Of a stretch of DNA of 64,000 bases, positions 33,493-40,602 are shown one piece after another. The notes under the pieces are model-generated. The model was given only the letters and a program-made list of their open reading frames with translations, did no database searches and was not told the origin of the DNA. Within the stretch, counting starts at the first letter, position 1. Each line of letters begins with the position of its first letter. A program made the translations under genes and the position numbers. The stretch covers positions 682,001 through 746,000 of the forward strand of contig CP007060.1 of the NCBI GenBank assembly GCA_000230955.3, in the 5' to 3' direction. The DNA comes from Halobacterium sp. DL1 (GTDB taxonomy: Archaea; Halobacteriota; Halobacteria; Halobacteriales; Halobacteriaceae).

Positions 33493-33708
33493 GTGGTCGG
33501 CGTGAGTCTCCGCGTCACCACTTACTCGCGGAGCCGCGAATTCAACACGCTCACGCACTGCCCGCTCTGCGGCTACAACTTCGACCCCGAGGAGTCTCGA
33601 CCGAAACACATCGCCGACGAACACGACCCTGCTGACGCCGGCCTGACTCCCGCGGGGGAGATCACCGAGGGACACGACGCCCCGCTGTTCGGAGGTGACC
33701 GGCGGTGA
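33493..33708 (+). CDS. Small zinc-finger protein of the island (71 aa)
   Basis: Starts at GTG 33493 (or GTG 33502). Contains CPLCGYNFDPEESRPKHIADEH, a C-x2-C-x12-H-x4-H finger (Cys-x2-Cys with two His after ~12 residues), common in proteins from haloarchaeal viruses, plasmids and integrated elements. Such proteins probably bind DNA or RNA. The stop overlaps the GTG of the next gene (GTGA). Function unknown. Confidence 0.65.
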   Translation: MVGVSLRVTTYSRSREFNTLTHCPLCGYNFDPEESRPKHIADEHDPADAGLTPAGEITEGHDAPLFGGDRR

Positions 33709-34067
33709 GCCGTTCCGAAGTCAACCCTGGCGAGTGTCGGCAGTGCAGCGACCAACCGCGTCCCTGGGAGTGCCTACGAGACGGCCTCTGTCCCGGGTGC
33801 TGGCGGCGCGAACACCGCGACGATCTCCGGGCCGACGGTACAGGTGTCTACCCAGTCGCCAGCGGACGCCTGCCCGACTGCGGAGGGCGCCACGCCGGGG
33901 AACGACGCGGAGGTGACGAACAGGACGGCCAGGGCGAGGGCCCCACAGCGCCGGAGCCACGGCCTCACAGCCCACCACCCACGCCAGCAAGGATGACGCC
34001 CATCAGCGCCGATGCGGCACCCAGGGTGTGCATGAGTGCGTCACGTTTGGGGTACTTCCTCATTTGA
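33705..34067 (+). CDS. Cysteine-rich small protein overlapping antisense genes
   Basis: Up to 120 residues. The start GTG at 33705 is supported by a perfect GGAGGTGA Shine-Dalgarno at 33691-33698 and GTGA overlap with the preceding stop. The first ~45 residues contain CRQCSDQPRPWEC...CPGCW, a C-x2-C ... C-x2-C zinc knuckle. Beyond about residue 50 the sequence is Pro/Gly/Glu-rich low complexity and lies antisense to two minus-strand small genes, so its natural C terminus may have been lost by rearrangement. Only the N-terminal part is convincing. Confidence 0.5.
   Translation: MSRSEVNPGECRQCSDQPRPWECLRDGLCPGCWRREHRDDLRADGTGVYPVASGRLPDCGGRHAGERRGGDEQDGQGEGPTAPEPRPHSPPPTPARMTPISADAAPRVCMSASRLGYFLI
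33774..33968 (-). CDS. 64-residue secreted protein or truncated virion-protein start
   Basis: GTG at 33966-33968 overlaps the stop of the 32-residue gene upstream (GTGA). The product begins with a signal peptide (RPWLRRCGALALAVLFVTSASF, cleavage near residue 33), then only about 30 mature residues (ASAGDWVDTCTVGP...). This length is odd for a secreted protein and may be the leftover front of a larger exported protein such as a viral spike. It is completely antisense to the cysteine-rich plus-strand gene. Kept because three consecutive minus-strand genes are spaced like an operon. Confidence 0.45.
   Translation of the reverse strand: MRPWLRRCGALALAVLFVTSASFPGVAPSAVGQASAGDWVDTCTVGPEIVAVFAPPAPGTEAVS
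33965..34063 (-). CDS. 32-residue single-helix membrane microprotein
   Basis: ATG at 34061-34063, preceded by a GAGGTGA Shine-Dalgarno 7 nt upstream and located 10 nt after the stop of the four-helix membrane protein; it ends TGA overlapping the GTG of the next gene. The product is a short basic start (MRKYPKRD) followed by one hydrophobic glycine-rich helix (LMGVILAGVGGGL). Too short for confident homology; the ribosome-binding site and the overlaps are the evidence. Confidence 0.45.
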   Translation of the reverse strand: MRKYPKRDALMHTLGAASALMGVILAGVGGGL

Positions 34068-34073
34068 TTCACC

Positions 34074-34487
34074 TCAGTACCACGCGGTGACGGTGTAGGA
34101 GGCTGAGAGCAGGACGGACGCGAGGGTCCCGACGATCTGGCTTCCCAGTACGAGGTCCTGGATGAACGGCGTGAACGCCATGCCGAGCAGGAGGAGTGTG
34201 GCGCCGCCGACGGCGACGGATTCGACTTCGTCGAGGTTATCCCAGCCGTCGCCGGCGCGGTTGGTGAGCCAGCTGCCGGCGAGCAGGAGTGCGGCGGTCA
34301 CCAGGGAGATGGAGATGCTGGCGCCGCTGCCCGCGAACAGTGTTTCGCTGAAGCTGTAGCCGAAGATGCTGAAGGTGCCGATACCGGTCAGGACGACGGC
34401 GGCGAGCCCGAAGGCGGGGGCGCCGAGCAGGTCCTGAAGGTCGATACCTCCCCTGGTGTGGAGGCTGAATACATCTGAAGTTGCCAT
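34074..34487 (-). CDS. Four-helix membrane protein of the island (137 aa, pleolipovirus VP3-like in build)
   Basis: Four predicted membrane helices at about residues 28-50, 56-77, 91-112 and 116-135, with a short soluble N terminus (MATSDVFSLHTRGGIDLQDLL). The size, the four-helix build and position upstream of a secreted-protein start resemble the small internal membrane protein VP3 of haloarchaeal pleolipoviruses, but I cannot confirm similarity by sequence. Minus-strand TTAAGTG (34516-34522) lies ~30 nt upstream, a plausible TATA. It heads the three-gene minus-strand group. Confidence 0.6.
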   Translation of the reverse strand: MATSDVFSLHTRGGIDLQDLLGAPAFGLAAVVLTGIGTFSIFGYSFSETLFAGSGASISISLVTAALLLAGSWLTNRAGDGWDNLDEVESVAVGGATLLLLGMAFTPFIQDLVLGSQIVGTLASVLLSASYTVTAWY

Positions 34488-34599
34488 ACTGCGGCCGCAA
34501 CGTCGCCCACCCGACACTTAACCCAAGGAATCGGTCAAGCACCGGCCCTCTCGGTAATCTTCGTCGTGTAACCGTGGGCAGAGTTCACTGCAATGGCGC

Positions 34600-34770
34600 T
34601 TTGAGCGTTGGCTCGTGAGACGGAGGTGCGTTCGCTCATCAAACACCGTGAGTTCTCGTCGCTCCACAAAGCGTGGAATGCGCGATTAGATGCTGACCTC
34701 TACGGTCAGCGAAGCCAAAACGAGACTGTCAATTCGCGTCTCAAGCGCAAGTACGGTTCGTTGGGCGGAT
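34600..34770 (+). pseudogene. IS5-family transposase remnant (C-terminal fragment)
   Basis: A frame of about 55 codons reads VRSLIKHREFSSLHKAWNARL and YGQRSQNETVNSRLKRKYG, the region of IS5-family transposases that carries the last catalytic Glu (here in NETVNS). A stop codon immediately precedes it and the final ~20 residues of the family end are replaced by unrelated sequence, so it is a decayed fragment. It is a different lineage from the intact IS at 36077-37002, as residues between the conserved positions differ. Confidence 0.7.
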
Positions 34771-34924
34771 CTCATTTGCATACGAACACTGTCGCATCAC
34801 CGTTGTAAACGGTGAGTATCTGACCGCCTGGTCGTTGCGGATCCAGCCACGGCGCGCTGTTGATAGAGATCCGGACGGTGCCGACGCATAGTGACGGCCG
34901 GGCCGAGAAACCGGGTTCTCAAAC

Positions 34925-35728
34925 TTACTGGCCAGGGTCGTGTGCGGCCACTAACCCTTGGGCCATGAGCCGCCGGGCGATCACGACGAGGCCGTTCCCG
35001 AACCCCTCCCCGAAGATTGCCTGTTCCTCTTTGGATTCGGGCATAATCGAACTCACGAGAAACGTCGATCGGTCGATCAGTACCAGCCGGCCGATCGCCG
35101 TATCGTGCTCGGCAGTCTGCTTGCCGTGGAGCCACTCCAGGCCCGAAATAAACGTCGTGGCATCCGGGATGGCTGTCTGAACCTGATCTTCGAGGGACGG
35201 GGTGAGCGCTCCGATGACCAACTCGACGCCGTTACCGATATCATTCAGTGTGGTGACGAGCTCGTCGGTCAGCAGCGATTCGTCACCGACGACGAGTACG
35301 ACTTCTTCGGACGCGTTTTCGATGAGGTCGTTTGTCCGGTTCTCGATCGCGGTGCGCCCGGCCATCGACCACACCTGCTGAACGGGAGATTCGTCGTCCT
35401 CCTCCACGATATCGACCGTGTCGAGGGCGTCGTGTAGTCGCTCGACGCGACCCTCGTACTGGTCCCGGAGCGTCTCGGTCGCCTCGTCCAGTGGTACCGC
35501 CCGAAACTGCCTTGGACTGGAATGTTGGATTTCGACCAGCCCTTGGGCTTCGAGCACTCGAATGGCGTCGTAGACGCGCGTTCGAGGGACTTCGGTCAGC
35601 TCGCTGAGTTGCTTTGCTGTCCCGGTATTCAGACGGGAGAGGCCGACGAAACACCGCGCCTCGTATTCCTTCAACCCGAGTTGTTGTAGTACCTCTACCG
35701 CCTCTCCGATGTTTTCTGAGTGTGCCAT
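34925..35728 (-). CDS. TrmB-family transcriptional regulator
   Basis: 267 residues. The N-terminal winged helix reads LQQLGLKEYEARCFVGLSRL ... TAKQLSELTEVPRTRVYDAIRVLEAQGLVEI, the TrmB signature; the C-terminal ~150 residues match the TrmB sensor part (VVLVVGDESLLTDELV; AIGRLVLIDRSTFLVSSI). ATG at 35726-35728 is supported by an AGGAGG Shine-Dalgarno 9-14 nt upstream. Archaeal TrmB proteins control sugar or general metabolism genes; the ligand is unknown. It is cotranscribed with the small gene immediately upstream (5-nt gap). Confidence 0.85.
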   Translation of the reverse strand: MAHSENIGEAVEVLQQLGLKEYEARCFVGLSRLNTGTAKQLSELTEVPRTRVYDAIRVLEAQGLVEIQHSSPRQFRAVPLDEATETLRDQYEGRVERLHDALDTVDIVEEDDESPVQQVWSMAGRTAIENRTNDLIENASEEVVLVVGDESLLTDELVTTLNDIGNGVELVIGALTPSLEDQVQTAIPDATTFISGLEWLHGKQTAEHDTAIGRLVLIDRSTFLVSSIMPESKEEQAIFGEGFGNGLVVIARRLMAQGLVAAHDPGQ

Positions 35729-35733
35729 GTGTC

Positions 35734-35928
35734 TCAACCTCCTGGGACGCCCCGGGAACTGGCCGGAGATTCATTCCCGGAACGCATCGGTGCCCAGTCG
35801 GTGTGCCGAATGGCGAGGCGGTCGAAGGTGACTGGGGCCTCCTGTTCGGCTGCGTAGTCCAAAATGTACCGACGAACAGGATCCACTAATGGACTGAGAT
35901 TGGGTACCGCCTCGGTTGATTCGGCCAT
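35734..35928 (-). CDS. Short winged-helix-like protein, possibly truncated (DUF7344-like)
   Basis: 64 residues from ATG at 35926-35928. Residues SPLVDPVRRYILDYAAEQEAPVTFDRLA match the first helices of the small haloarchaeal winged-helix proteins that regulate with a V-RR-x-IL motif; the usual second half (recognition helix and wing) is missing and the last ~15 residues are Ser/Gly/Pro-rich. Directly upstream of the TrmB gene. Probably truncated, as the IS insertion and other decay in the area suggest. Confidence 0.55.
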   Translation of the reverse strand: MAESTEAVPNLSPLVDPVRRYILDYAAEQEAPVTFDRLAIRHTDWAPMRSGNESPASSRGVPGG

Positions 35929-36068
35929 ACCGTGGTAAGGACGTGCTAGAGAATAAGTCCTGTTACTCATATAATTCAAAAATTTGGAAAACCCAACCGT
36001 AGCCAGTTATCGGTGGATATATTGAATTTGAAATTTGTATCGGGGGGCTATTGACGCGGATGGATTTG

Positions 36069-36076
36069 AAAATTTC
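36069..36076. repeat. Target-site duplication of the IS5 element (left copy)
   Basis: AAAATTTC immediately before the left inverted repeat; identical to 37003-37010 immediately after the right inverted repeat. An 8-bp duplication fits the ISH1 subgroup of the IS5 family. Confidence 0.8.
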
Positions 36077-37002
36077 GGCTCTGTAGTTTCGCTAGACGGA
36101 GACGCCGCGACTGCGTTATTGCTGTAGAAAGCGAAGAGACAGAACGTTTTGGTATCGGAATTCCGCCTCCTCACGCGTGTTACGGTCGCTAAGGCTAAAT
36201 CTGTTGTCGCTACCCCGGACGAACCCGCCGACCCCGAAGGGGGTCGCGGGTTCGCCGAGTGGGCGATGCTCACGCTGCATGCACTCCGCATCGAGCTGGG
36301 AAAATCCTACCGCGTCGCGGTGGATTTGCTCAGCGAAATGCCTGGCGTCCTCGAAGAGATTGGCCTCACGCGTCTCCCGCACTATACCGTTCTCCGCACG
36401 TGGTTCGCACGGATTCCGACCAAGACGTGGCGTGCGTTCCTCGACGCGTCGGTCGAGGAACGCACTGGCCACGCGGCTATCGATTCGACAGGCTTCGACC
36501 GCGACCAGCCCAGCCGCCACTACGCTAACCGCACTAACTACCGCGTCCGAGCGCTCAAAGTCACTGCACTCGTGGATGTCGAAACGCTGTACATCACCGA
36601 CATCCACTCGACCACTTCGAAGAAACACGATGCGAAGATCGGCCCGCAGGTCGCCCGGCGGAACGCCGGCGACCTGCGAAGCCTCGCCGCCGACCGAGGC
36701 TATGACGCGAAAGCCTTCCGCGACGAACTCCGCGAAAACGGCATCAGACCGCTGATCAAGCACAGGATCATGAATCCACTCGATCACGCTCACAACGCCC
36801 GCATGGACGGTGATCGGTACCACCAGCGCTCCATGTCAGAAACCGTCTTCTCGTCAATCAAGCGCACGCTCGGCGCCGCCGTGCGTGCGCGTAGCTGGTG
36901 GCTGGAGTTCCGTGAAATGCTGCTGAAAGCGACCGTCTACAACCTCCGGCGGAGCGTGAGATATCCGTGAAATCAACCGCAGTATACCGAAACTACAGAG
37001 CC
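36077..37002 (+). mobile_element. Intact IS5-family insertion sequence (ISH1-subgroup-like), 926 bp
   Basis: Perfect 15-bp terminal inverted repeats: GGCTCTGTAGTTTCG at 36077-36091 and its complement at 36988-37002. Flanked by the 8-bp direct repeat AAAATTTC on both sides, showing insertion by transposition without later rearrangement. It contains one complete transposase gene. The insertion point is just 22 bp past the stop codon of the Lrp-type gene, in an AT-rich patch. Confidence 0.9.
36149..36970 (+). CDS. IS5-family transposase
   Basis: 273 residues, TTG start (no better start follows). DDE catalytic residues: Asp112 (AAIDSTGFDRD), Asp182 (LAADRGYD) and Glu231 (MSETVFSSIKR). The Y-x2-R-x3-E-x6-K type pattern around Glu231 is present as RYHQRSMSETVFSSIKR. 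No frameshift or stop is visible, so the element could be mobile. Its stop lies 18 nt before the right inverted repeat. Confidence 0.93.
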   Translation: MVSEFRLLTRVTVAKAKSVVATPDEPADPEGGRGFAEWAMLTLHALRIELGKSYRVAVDLLSEMPGVLEEIGLTRLPHYTVLRTWFARIPTKTWRAFLDASVEERTGHAAIDSTGFDRDQPSRHYANRTNYRVRALKVTALVDVETLYITDIHSTTSKKHDAKIGPQVARRNAGDLRSLAADRGYDAKAFRDELRENGIRPLIKHRIMNPLDHAHNARMDGDRYHQRSMSETVFSSIKRTLGAAVRARSWWLEFREMLLKATVYNLRRSVRYP

Positions 37003-37010
37003 AAAATTTC
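37003..37010. repeat. Target-site duplication of the IS5 element (right copy)
   Basis: AAAATTTC, identical to 36069-36076. Confidence 0.8.
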
Positions 37011-37024
37011 AATCGTTCTCCTGA

Positions 37025-37546
37025 CTATCCTTGACCGGCGGACGGCCCGGCATCGGTGTCGTCGTCCTGGACCGCGTCGGGGTCCGGCCGTGGATAGAAG
37101 TGGTCCCATGACTGGATTCGCGTCTCGGAGATGATCTCGGAGCTATTGATGGTCATGCCCAAGCCCGCCAGTTCGTTGCGGATATCTTCGATCTCTCTGA
37201 CCGAACCGGCGACGATCTCGACGTGGACATTCCGTTCGCCCCCAAGCAAATCGCGGGTTGTCACCACACCACGAACGTCGAGGATCTGTTCGGCCAGCGT
37301 GTCCAGATCATTCGGATTGACCGTGCAGACGAACATGACGTGGAGGGGGTAGCCAGCTTGCTCGTAGTTGATTTCGGGGTAATAGCCCCGGATCACGCCC
37401 CCATCCTCGAGTTTGTCGAGGCGATTCCGGACCGTCGTGGAGGTCACATCCACTTTCTCGGCGATTTCCGTATCGGTTTGGCGAGCGTTGAGTTGGAGTT
37501 GGTGCAGGATGCTCCGGTCCACGTCGTCGATTAGACTGTCGTCCAT
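37025..37546 (-). CDS. Lrp/AsnC-family transcriptional regulator
   Basis: 173 residues from ATG at 37544-37546. N-terminal HTH: IDDVDRSILHQLQLNARQT ... IAEKVDVTSTTVRNRLDKLEDGGVI; C-terminal ligand-binding RAM domain: LHVMFVCTVNP and VTTRDLLGGERNVHVEIVA. The acidic C-terminal tail is unusual. Such regulators respond to amino acids or serve as global regulators; target unknown. The IS5 element is inserted just beyond its stop. Confidence 0.88.
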   Translation of the reverse strand: MDDSLIDDVDRSILHQLQLNARQTDTEIAEKVDVTSTTVRNRLDKLEDGGVIRGYYPEINYEQAGYPLHVMFVCTVNPNDLDTLAEQILDVRGVVTTRDLLGGERNVHVEIVAGSVREIEDIRNELAGLGMTINSSEIISETRIQSWDHFYPRPDPDAVQDDDTDAGPSAGQG

Positions 37547-37846
37547 ACCATCCCTTCGGAGGGCGCGAACGAAAAGGTCGGGTGGACTCTTCACTGGCAG
37601 AGAGTGACGCAATCCATCCGATAACTCCGCACATCTACCTAACGGCTGTTTCAGTAGGAAAGGCGTCCAACAAATAGGATTTCAACAGAGCCGCATATCC
37701 CGCAAAACGCAATCCAGTAACTAACCGGTTGCGGCTCTAACTGTTACTCCTCAAGCTCCTCAGCACTAACCTCCCCGGCCAGAAGTGCATAGCCCCGGTC
37801 AGTAAAGTCTGAGCGATGGAATGGGATTTCGGAGTACGTCGCCGGC
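37547..37846. other. Junction region between the Lrp gene and the first integrase fragment
   Basis: 300 bp, AT-richer than the host. It contains a 9-bp inverted repeat AGAGCCGCA/TGCGGCTCT (37687-37695 and 37730-37738) next to ATTTCAACAGAGCC, which resembles the terminal repeat of IS5-type elements, so a small IS remnant is possible. The end (37744-37846) encodes on the minus strand only the last ~34 residues of a protein (see next entry). Confidence 0.45.
37744..37846 (-). pseudogene. C-terminal fragment of a winged-helix (phage-repressor-like) protein
   Basis: The minus-strand frame ending at TAA 37744-37746 reads EIPFHRSDFTDRGYALLAGEVSAEELEE, which looks like the wing and tail of haloarchaeal phage-repressor-type winged-helix proteins (pattern L-T-x-x-G-x-x-x-L-x-G-E-x-x-x-x-E-L). 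Upstream of about 37846 the frame runs into sequence coding for the integrase fragment on the other strand, so the rest has been lost at a junction. Tentative. Confidence 0.35.
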
Positions 37847-38248
37847 GTGATTCGAGACTGCATCTCTGGCCCCCGTCGCGAAGTCTTTGACGAACACGAC
37901 CGGAACCCGGTGGTGACGACTGCGCAGGGACGAATCGCCCGGACCACGATTCGGAACGTCCTCTATCGAGTAACGCGGCCATGCTGGCGCGGGGAGGAGT
38001 GCCCACACGACCGCGACCCAGGAGACTGTGAGGCGACCGAGCAGGGACGGATGAGCCGTTGCCCATCGGCGCGGTCGCCTCACGATATGCGCAGCGGCCG
38101 GGTCACCGCGTACCGGCTTCAGGACACGCCCCGTGTCGTGGTGAGCGACCGGATGGACGCGAGTGAGCGGATTTTGGATAAACACTACGACCGACGTTCG
38201 GAGCGGCAGCGTGCTGCGCAGCGCCGCGAACACTTGGAGGGGCTGTAA
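37847..38248 (+). pseudogene. Tyrosine integrase, C-terminal catalytic fragment (element 1)
   Basis: 133 codons. The end RSPHDMRSGRVTAYRL carries the H-x2-R box and SERILDKHYDRRSERQ carries the nucleophilic Tyr of haloarchaeal phage-type integrases; the Cys/His insertion CWRGEECPHDRDPGDCE is also typical for this group. The N-terminal core-binding domain and the first catalytic Arg are missing, so it cannot be active. It ends 57 nt before the tRNA-Tyr tail-like repeat at 38305, the place an integrase normally occupies relative to its att site. Confidence 0.75.
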
Positions 38249-38651
38249 CGATGTCCGCCGGTATCACTCTGCCCAGTACTTGCCACCTGCCTGTTTATCC
38301 AACGCGGGGAGGGCGGACTGGTTCTTCCAGCGAACTACGTTCGAGGGACAGCGCCACGTTTTCGACGCAGACGCCGCACAATCCGCCTGTGAGTTGACCA
38401 GGGAACCCGGTGAACTCTCCGCAGCAGGTCTCACGTAGACTGTCCCGGACCAGCTGGTTAGTCGTTGTCACCATCCGCCCGAGGCGTCCTGCGGCGGTAC
38501 CGGCGTAACGTGGGAGTAAATCCAACAGTGTGGCTGTAGCGGTCACGTCACCCGCGTCCACGTCAAGTACCACCGAACCGTCTCGATTCTCGAATCACCT
38601 GGTATAGATCCAGTAAATACGCTCTTTGGAAAGTCGCCTGAACTGACGTGT
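38249..38651. other. Intergenic region holding the middle att-like repeat
   Basis: 403 bp with no credible gene. It contains the tRNA-tail fragment CGGGGAGGGCGGA at 38305-38317, the ~116-bp repeat described separately (38305-38420), and about 200 bp leading to the arylsulfotransferase-like gene, whose promoter may be near 38606-38620 (TATAGATCC). Confidence 0.5.
38305..38420 (+). repeat. att-like repeat A: tRNA-Tyr tail plus ~100 bp of flank
   Basis: Starts with the last 13 nt of tRNA-Tyr (CGGGGAGGGCGGA), then TTCTTCCAGCGAACTACG, CGAGGGACAG, a diverged middle and ends GGTGAACTCTCC. The same order occurs at 40590-40705. It marks an internal junction within the island. Confidence 0.75.
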
Positions 38652-40019
38652 ATGCGCACCACAACGACGTTCAGGGCCGTGTTCGCCTCGGTCATTGTCG
38701 TCTCGTCGGCTCTCCTCGTCGCCTCCGCGGTTCCCACTGCCGCGCAGGACACGGACGCACAGGCCCAATCCGACTGGAACCTCACCGTCGCCGAGGGGTA
38801 CAACACGAGCAACCCCGGCGAGCGGACCACCGTCGTCACCGCACACGTCACCGGCGGCGACATCTGGCAGTACTCCCTGAACGGCACACTGCTGTACCAC
38901 AACGACACCCACGACGCCTACTGGGACGTCGACCCGGTCCCCAACGAGTCGAACTCGGTCGTGTACGTCGCCACCGACGAAGTCCGCAACGAGTCACTCT
39001 GCAACCCCGTCAGCGATGACGAGTACTGCATCCGCCAGATCATCGAACGCGCGAACCTCACGACCGGCGAGACCGAGGTGCTGTACTCGCGCGTGGACGC
39101 GACGGACTACCGCCAGTGGCACGACGCCGACCGCGTCGGCGACTCACGATACGTCGTCGCGGACATGTTCTCCGACGAGGTGTTCGTCGTGAACACTACC
39201 ACCGGCATCGTCACGTGGGAGTGGAACATGCAGAACAACTTCCCGCTCACGTCGGGCTGGGACTACCCCGACGACTGGGCGCACATCAACGACGTCGAGA
39301 AACTCGACGACGGCCGCGTCATGTTGAGTCCCCGCAACCACGACCAGGTGCTGTTCGTCGACCCGGAGACCGGCCTCCAAGAGAACTGGACGATCGGCGC
39401 CGACAACCGCTTCAGCGTGCTCAACGGCCAGCACAACCCGGACTACTTCAACGAACCCGCGGGCGGGCCCGCCGTGTTGATCGCGGATTCGAACAACAAC
39501 CGCACCATCGAGTACGCGCGAACCGAAGACGGTGGCTGGGAGCAGTCCTGGGTGTGGCAAGACGAACAACTCACGTGGCCACGCGACGCGGACCGACTGC
39601 CGAACGGACACACGCTCATCACCGACACGAAAGGTGGGCGAGTCGTCGAGATAGACGAACAGGGGGAGGTCGTGTGGAACCTGACCCGTGAGGGCCACAG
39701 CCGAGGCGAGTTCGCAGCGTACGAGGCCGAACGCCTGAACACTGGCGACGAGAGCGCCGGCGGCGAGAGCGCTGCCGCCCTCGGCCTGCCCTCGCGAACC
39801 GCCCCGGACGACCAGGCCAGCGCCGTGAGAGACGAGAGCGCCTCGGACGCCGGACTCGTACCTGCGAGCGTCGCGAACTCCGCCAGTGACATCGTCCAGG
39901 CACTGCTCGGCCTCCCCGCCTGGATTCTGCTCGTGACCATCGCCTGCACCGCGCTAGCGTGGTTCGGCGTCGAACTGTGGCGCGACGATGGCGCCATCCA
40001 GATAGCCACAGGACCATAG
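38652..40019 (+). CDS. Secreted arylsulfotransferase (ASST)-like beta-propeller protein
   Basis: 455 residues: signal peptide to about residue 32, a beta-propeller with repeated blades of the ASST type (EWNMQNNFPL; HINDVEKLDDGRVMLSPRNHDQV; LLNGQHNPDYF-type region; WPRDADRLPNGHTLITDTKGGRVVEI), and a C-terminal membrane helix (IVQALLGLPAWILLVTIACTALAWF) anchoring it outside the cell. Catalytic His equivalents may lie in the HINDVEK and NQHNP-like segments. GC content and codon use match the host, unlike its neighbours in the island, so it may be captured chromosomal cargo. Substrate unknown. Confidence 0.8.
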   Translation: MRTTTTFRAVFASVIVVSSALLVASAVPTAAQDTDAQAQSDWNLTVAEGYNTSNPGERTTVVTAHVTGGDIWQYSLNGTLLYHNDTHDAYWDVDPVPNESNSVVYVATDEVRNESLCNPVSDDEYCIRQIIERANLTTGETEVLYSRVDATDYRQWHDADRVGDSRYVVADMFSDEVFVVNTTTGIVTWEWNMQNNFPLTSGWDYPDDWAHINDVEKLDDGRVMLSPRNHDQVLFVDPETGLQENWTIGADNRFSVLNGQHNPDYFNEPAGGPAVLIADSNNNRTIEYARTEDGGWEQSWVWQDEQLTWPRDADRLPNGHTLITDTKGGRVVEIDEQGEVVWNLTREGHSRGEFAAYEAERLNTGDESAGGESAAALGLPSRTAPDDQASAVRDESASDAGLVPASVANSASDIVQALLGLPAWILLVTIACTALAWFGVELWRDDGAIQIATGP

Positions 40020-40069
40020 AACGACCGCACACTACCGGAAATCGGGAGTGAAAGAGAGAAGTGCTCCGT

Positions 40070-40444
40070 CGGGAGTATCTCCTCGCGTTGCTCGTCGTCG
40101 TTCGAGCGGGTCGGCAGCAGACTCTTCTCGTGGAGGTCCTGGGGGACAGCGTCGATGGTCTCACAGAACTTGATGAACACGCGGAGGGTCTGCAACTGGG
40201 TCCGCAGAGAAACAGCCTTGAGGTCGCCGTCATCCTTCCGCCAGAGCCGATACTCGTGGAGGGCCCGACCTGAAAGTTCGTTCAAGTTGTCGAGGTCGTT
40301 CTCGTCGCACCAGCGGATGAAGTGGACAAGACGATAGTGGTGTGCCTGTAGCGTTCGTTCTGCAACTTCGCCCTCTCGTTCCCTGTGGTACATCTCTTTG
40401 GCCGTCTCGGGAGCGAGGGGTTCGAGTTCATTTTCGGTGGTCAT
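40070..40444 (-). pseudogene. Tyrosine integrase, N-terminal core-binding fragment (element 2)
   Basis: From ATG at 40442-40444 about 125 codons encode a SAM-like core-binding domain (MYHREREGEVAERTLQAHHYRLVHFIRWCDE; RTQLQTLRVFIKFCETIDAVPQDL). The frame then passes, without family-like sequence, into the antisense of the arylsulfotransferase-like gene, so the catalytic domain is gone. Not the missing half of the fragment at 37847-38248 in any simple way, as orientation is opposite. The start lies 45 nt from the tRNA-Tyr remnant. Confidence 0.72.
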
Positions 40445-40489
40445 GGGTTGTCATGAACCCACGGCCACGGGACGAATGACCGAGCACCG

Positions 40490-40602
40490 CCGACTGTAGG
40501 TCGACTTGTTGGCGGCCTACTGGCCGCGAACAGTGGCGCCGAAGGGCGGTGAAACCGCCCGAAGGCTCCACGAGTCCCCCCGTTCAAATCGGGGAGGGCG
40601 GA
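40490..40602 (+). repeat. tRNA-Tyr 3'-half remnant interrupted by a hairpin-rich insert
   Basis: 40490-40509 copies the anticodon arm with one change (CGACTGTAGGTCGACTTGT); 40576-40602 copies the T-arm and acceptor 3' strand exactly. Between them is a ~66-nt insert absent from the real tRNA, containing two hairpins: GCGGCC-TACT-GGCCGC (40512-40527) and GGGCGGT-GAA-ACCGCCC (40544-40560). The 5' half of the tRNA is missing, so it is not a gene. It is the right attachment site of the island. Confidence 0.75.

Noticed and set aside
33256-33675. Minus-strand frame crossing tRNA-Tyr and the island's left end
   Set aside because: Includes the reverse complement of the tRNA; no domain content.
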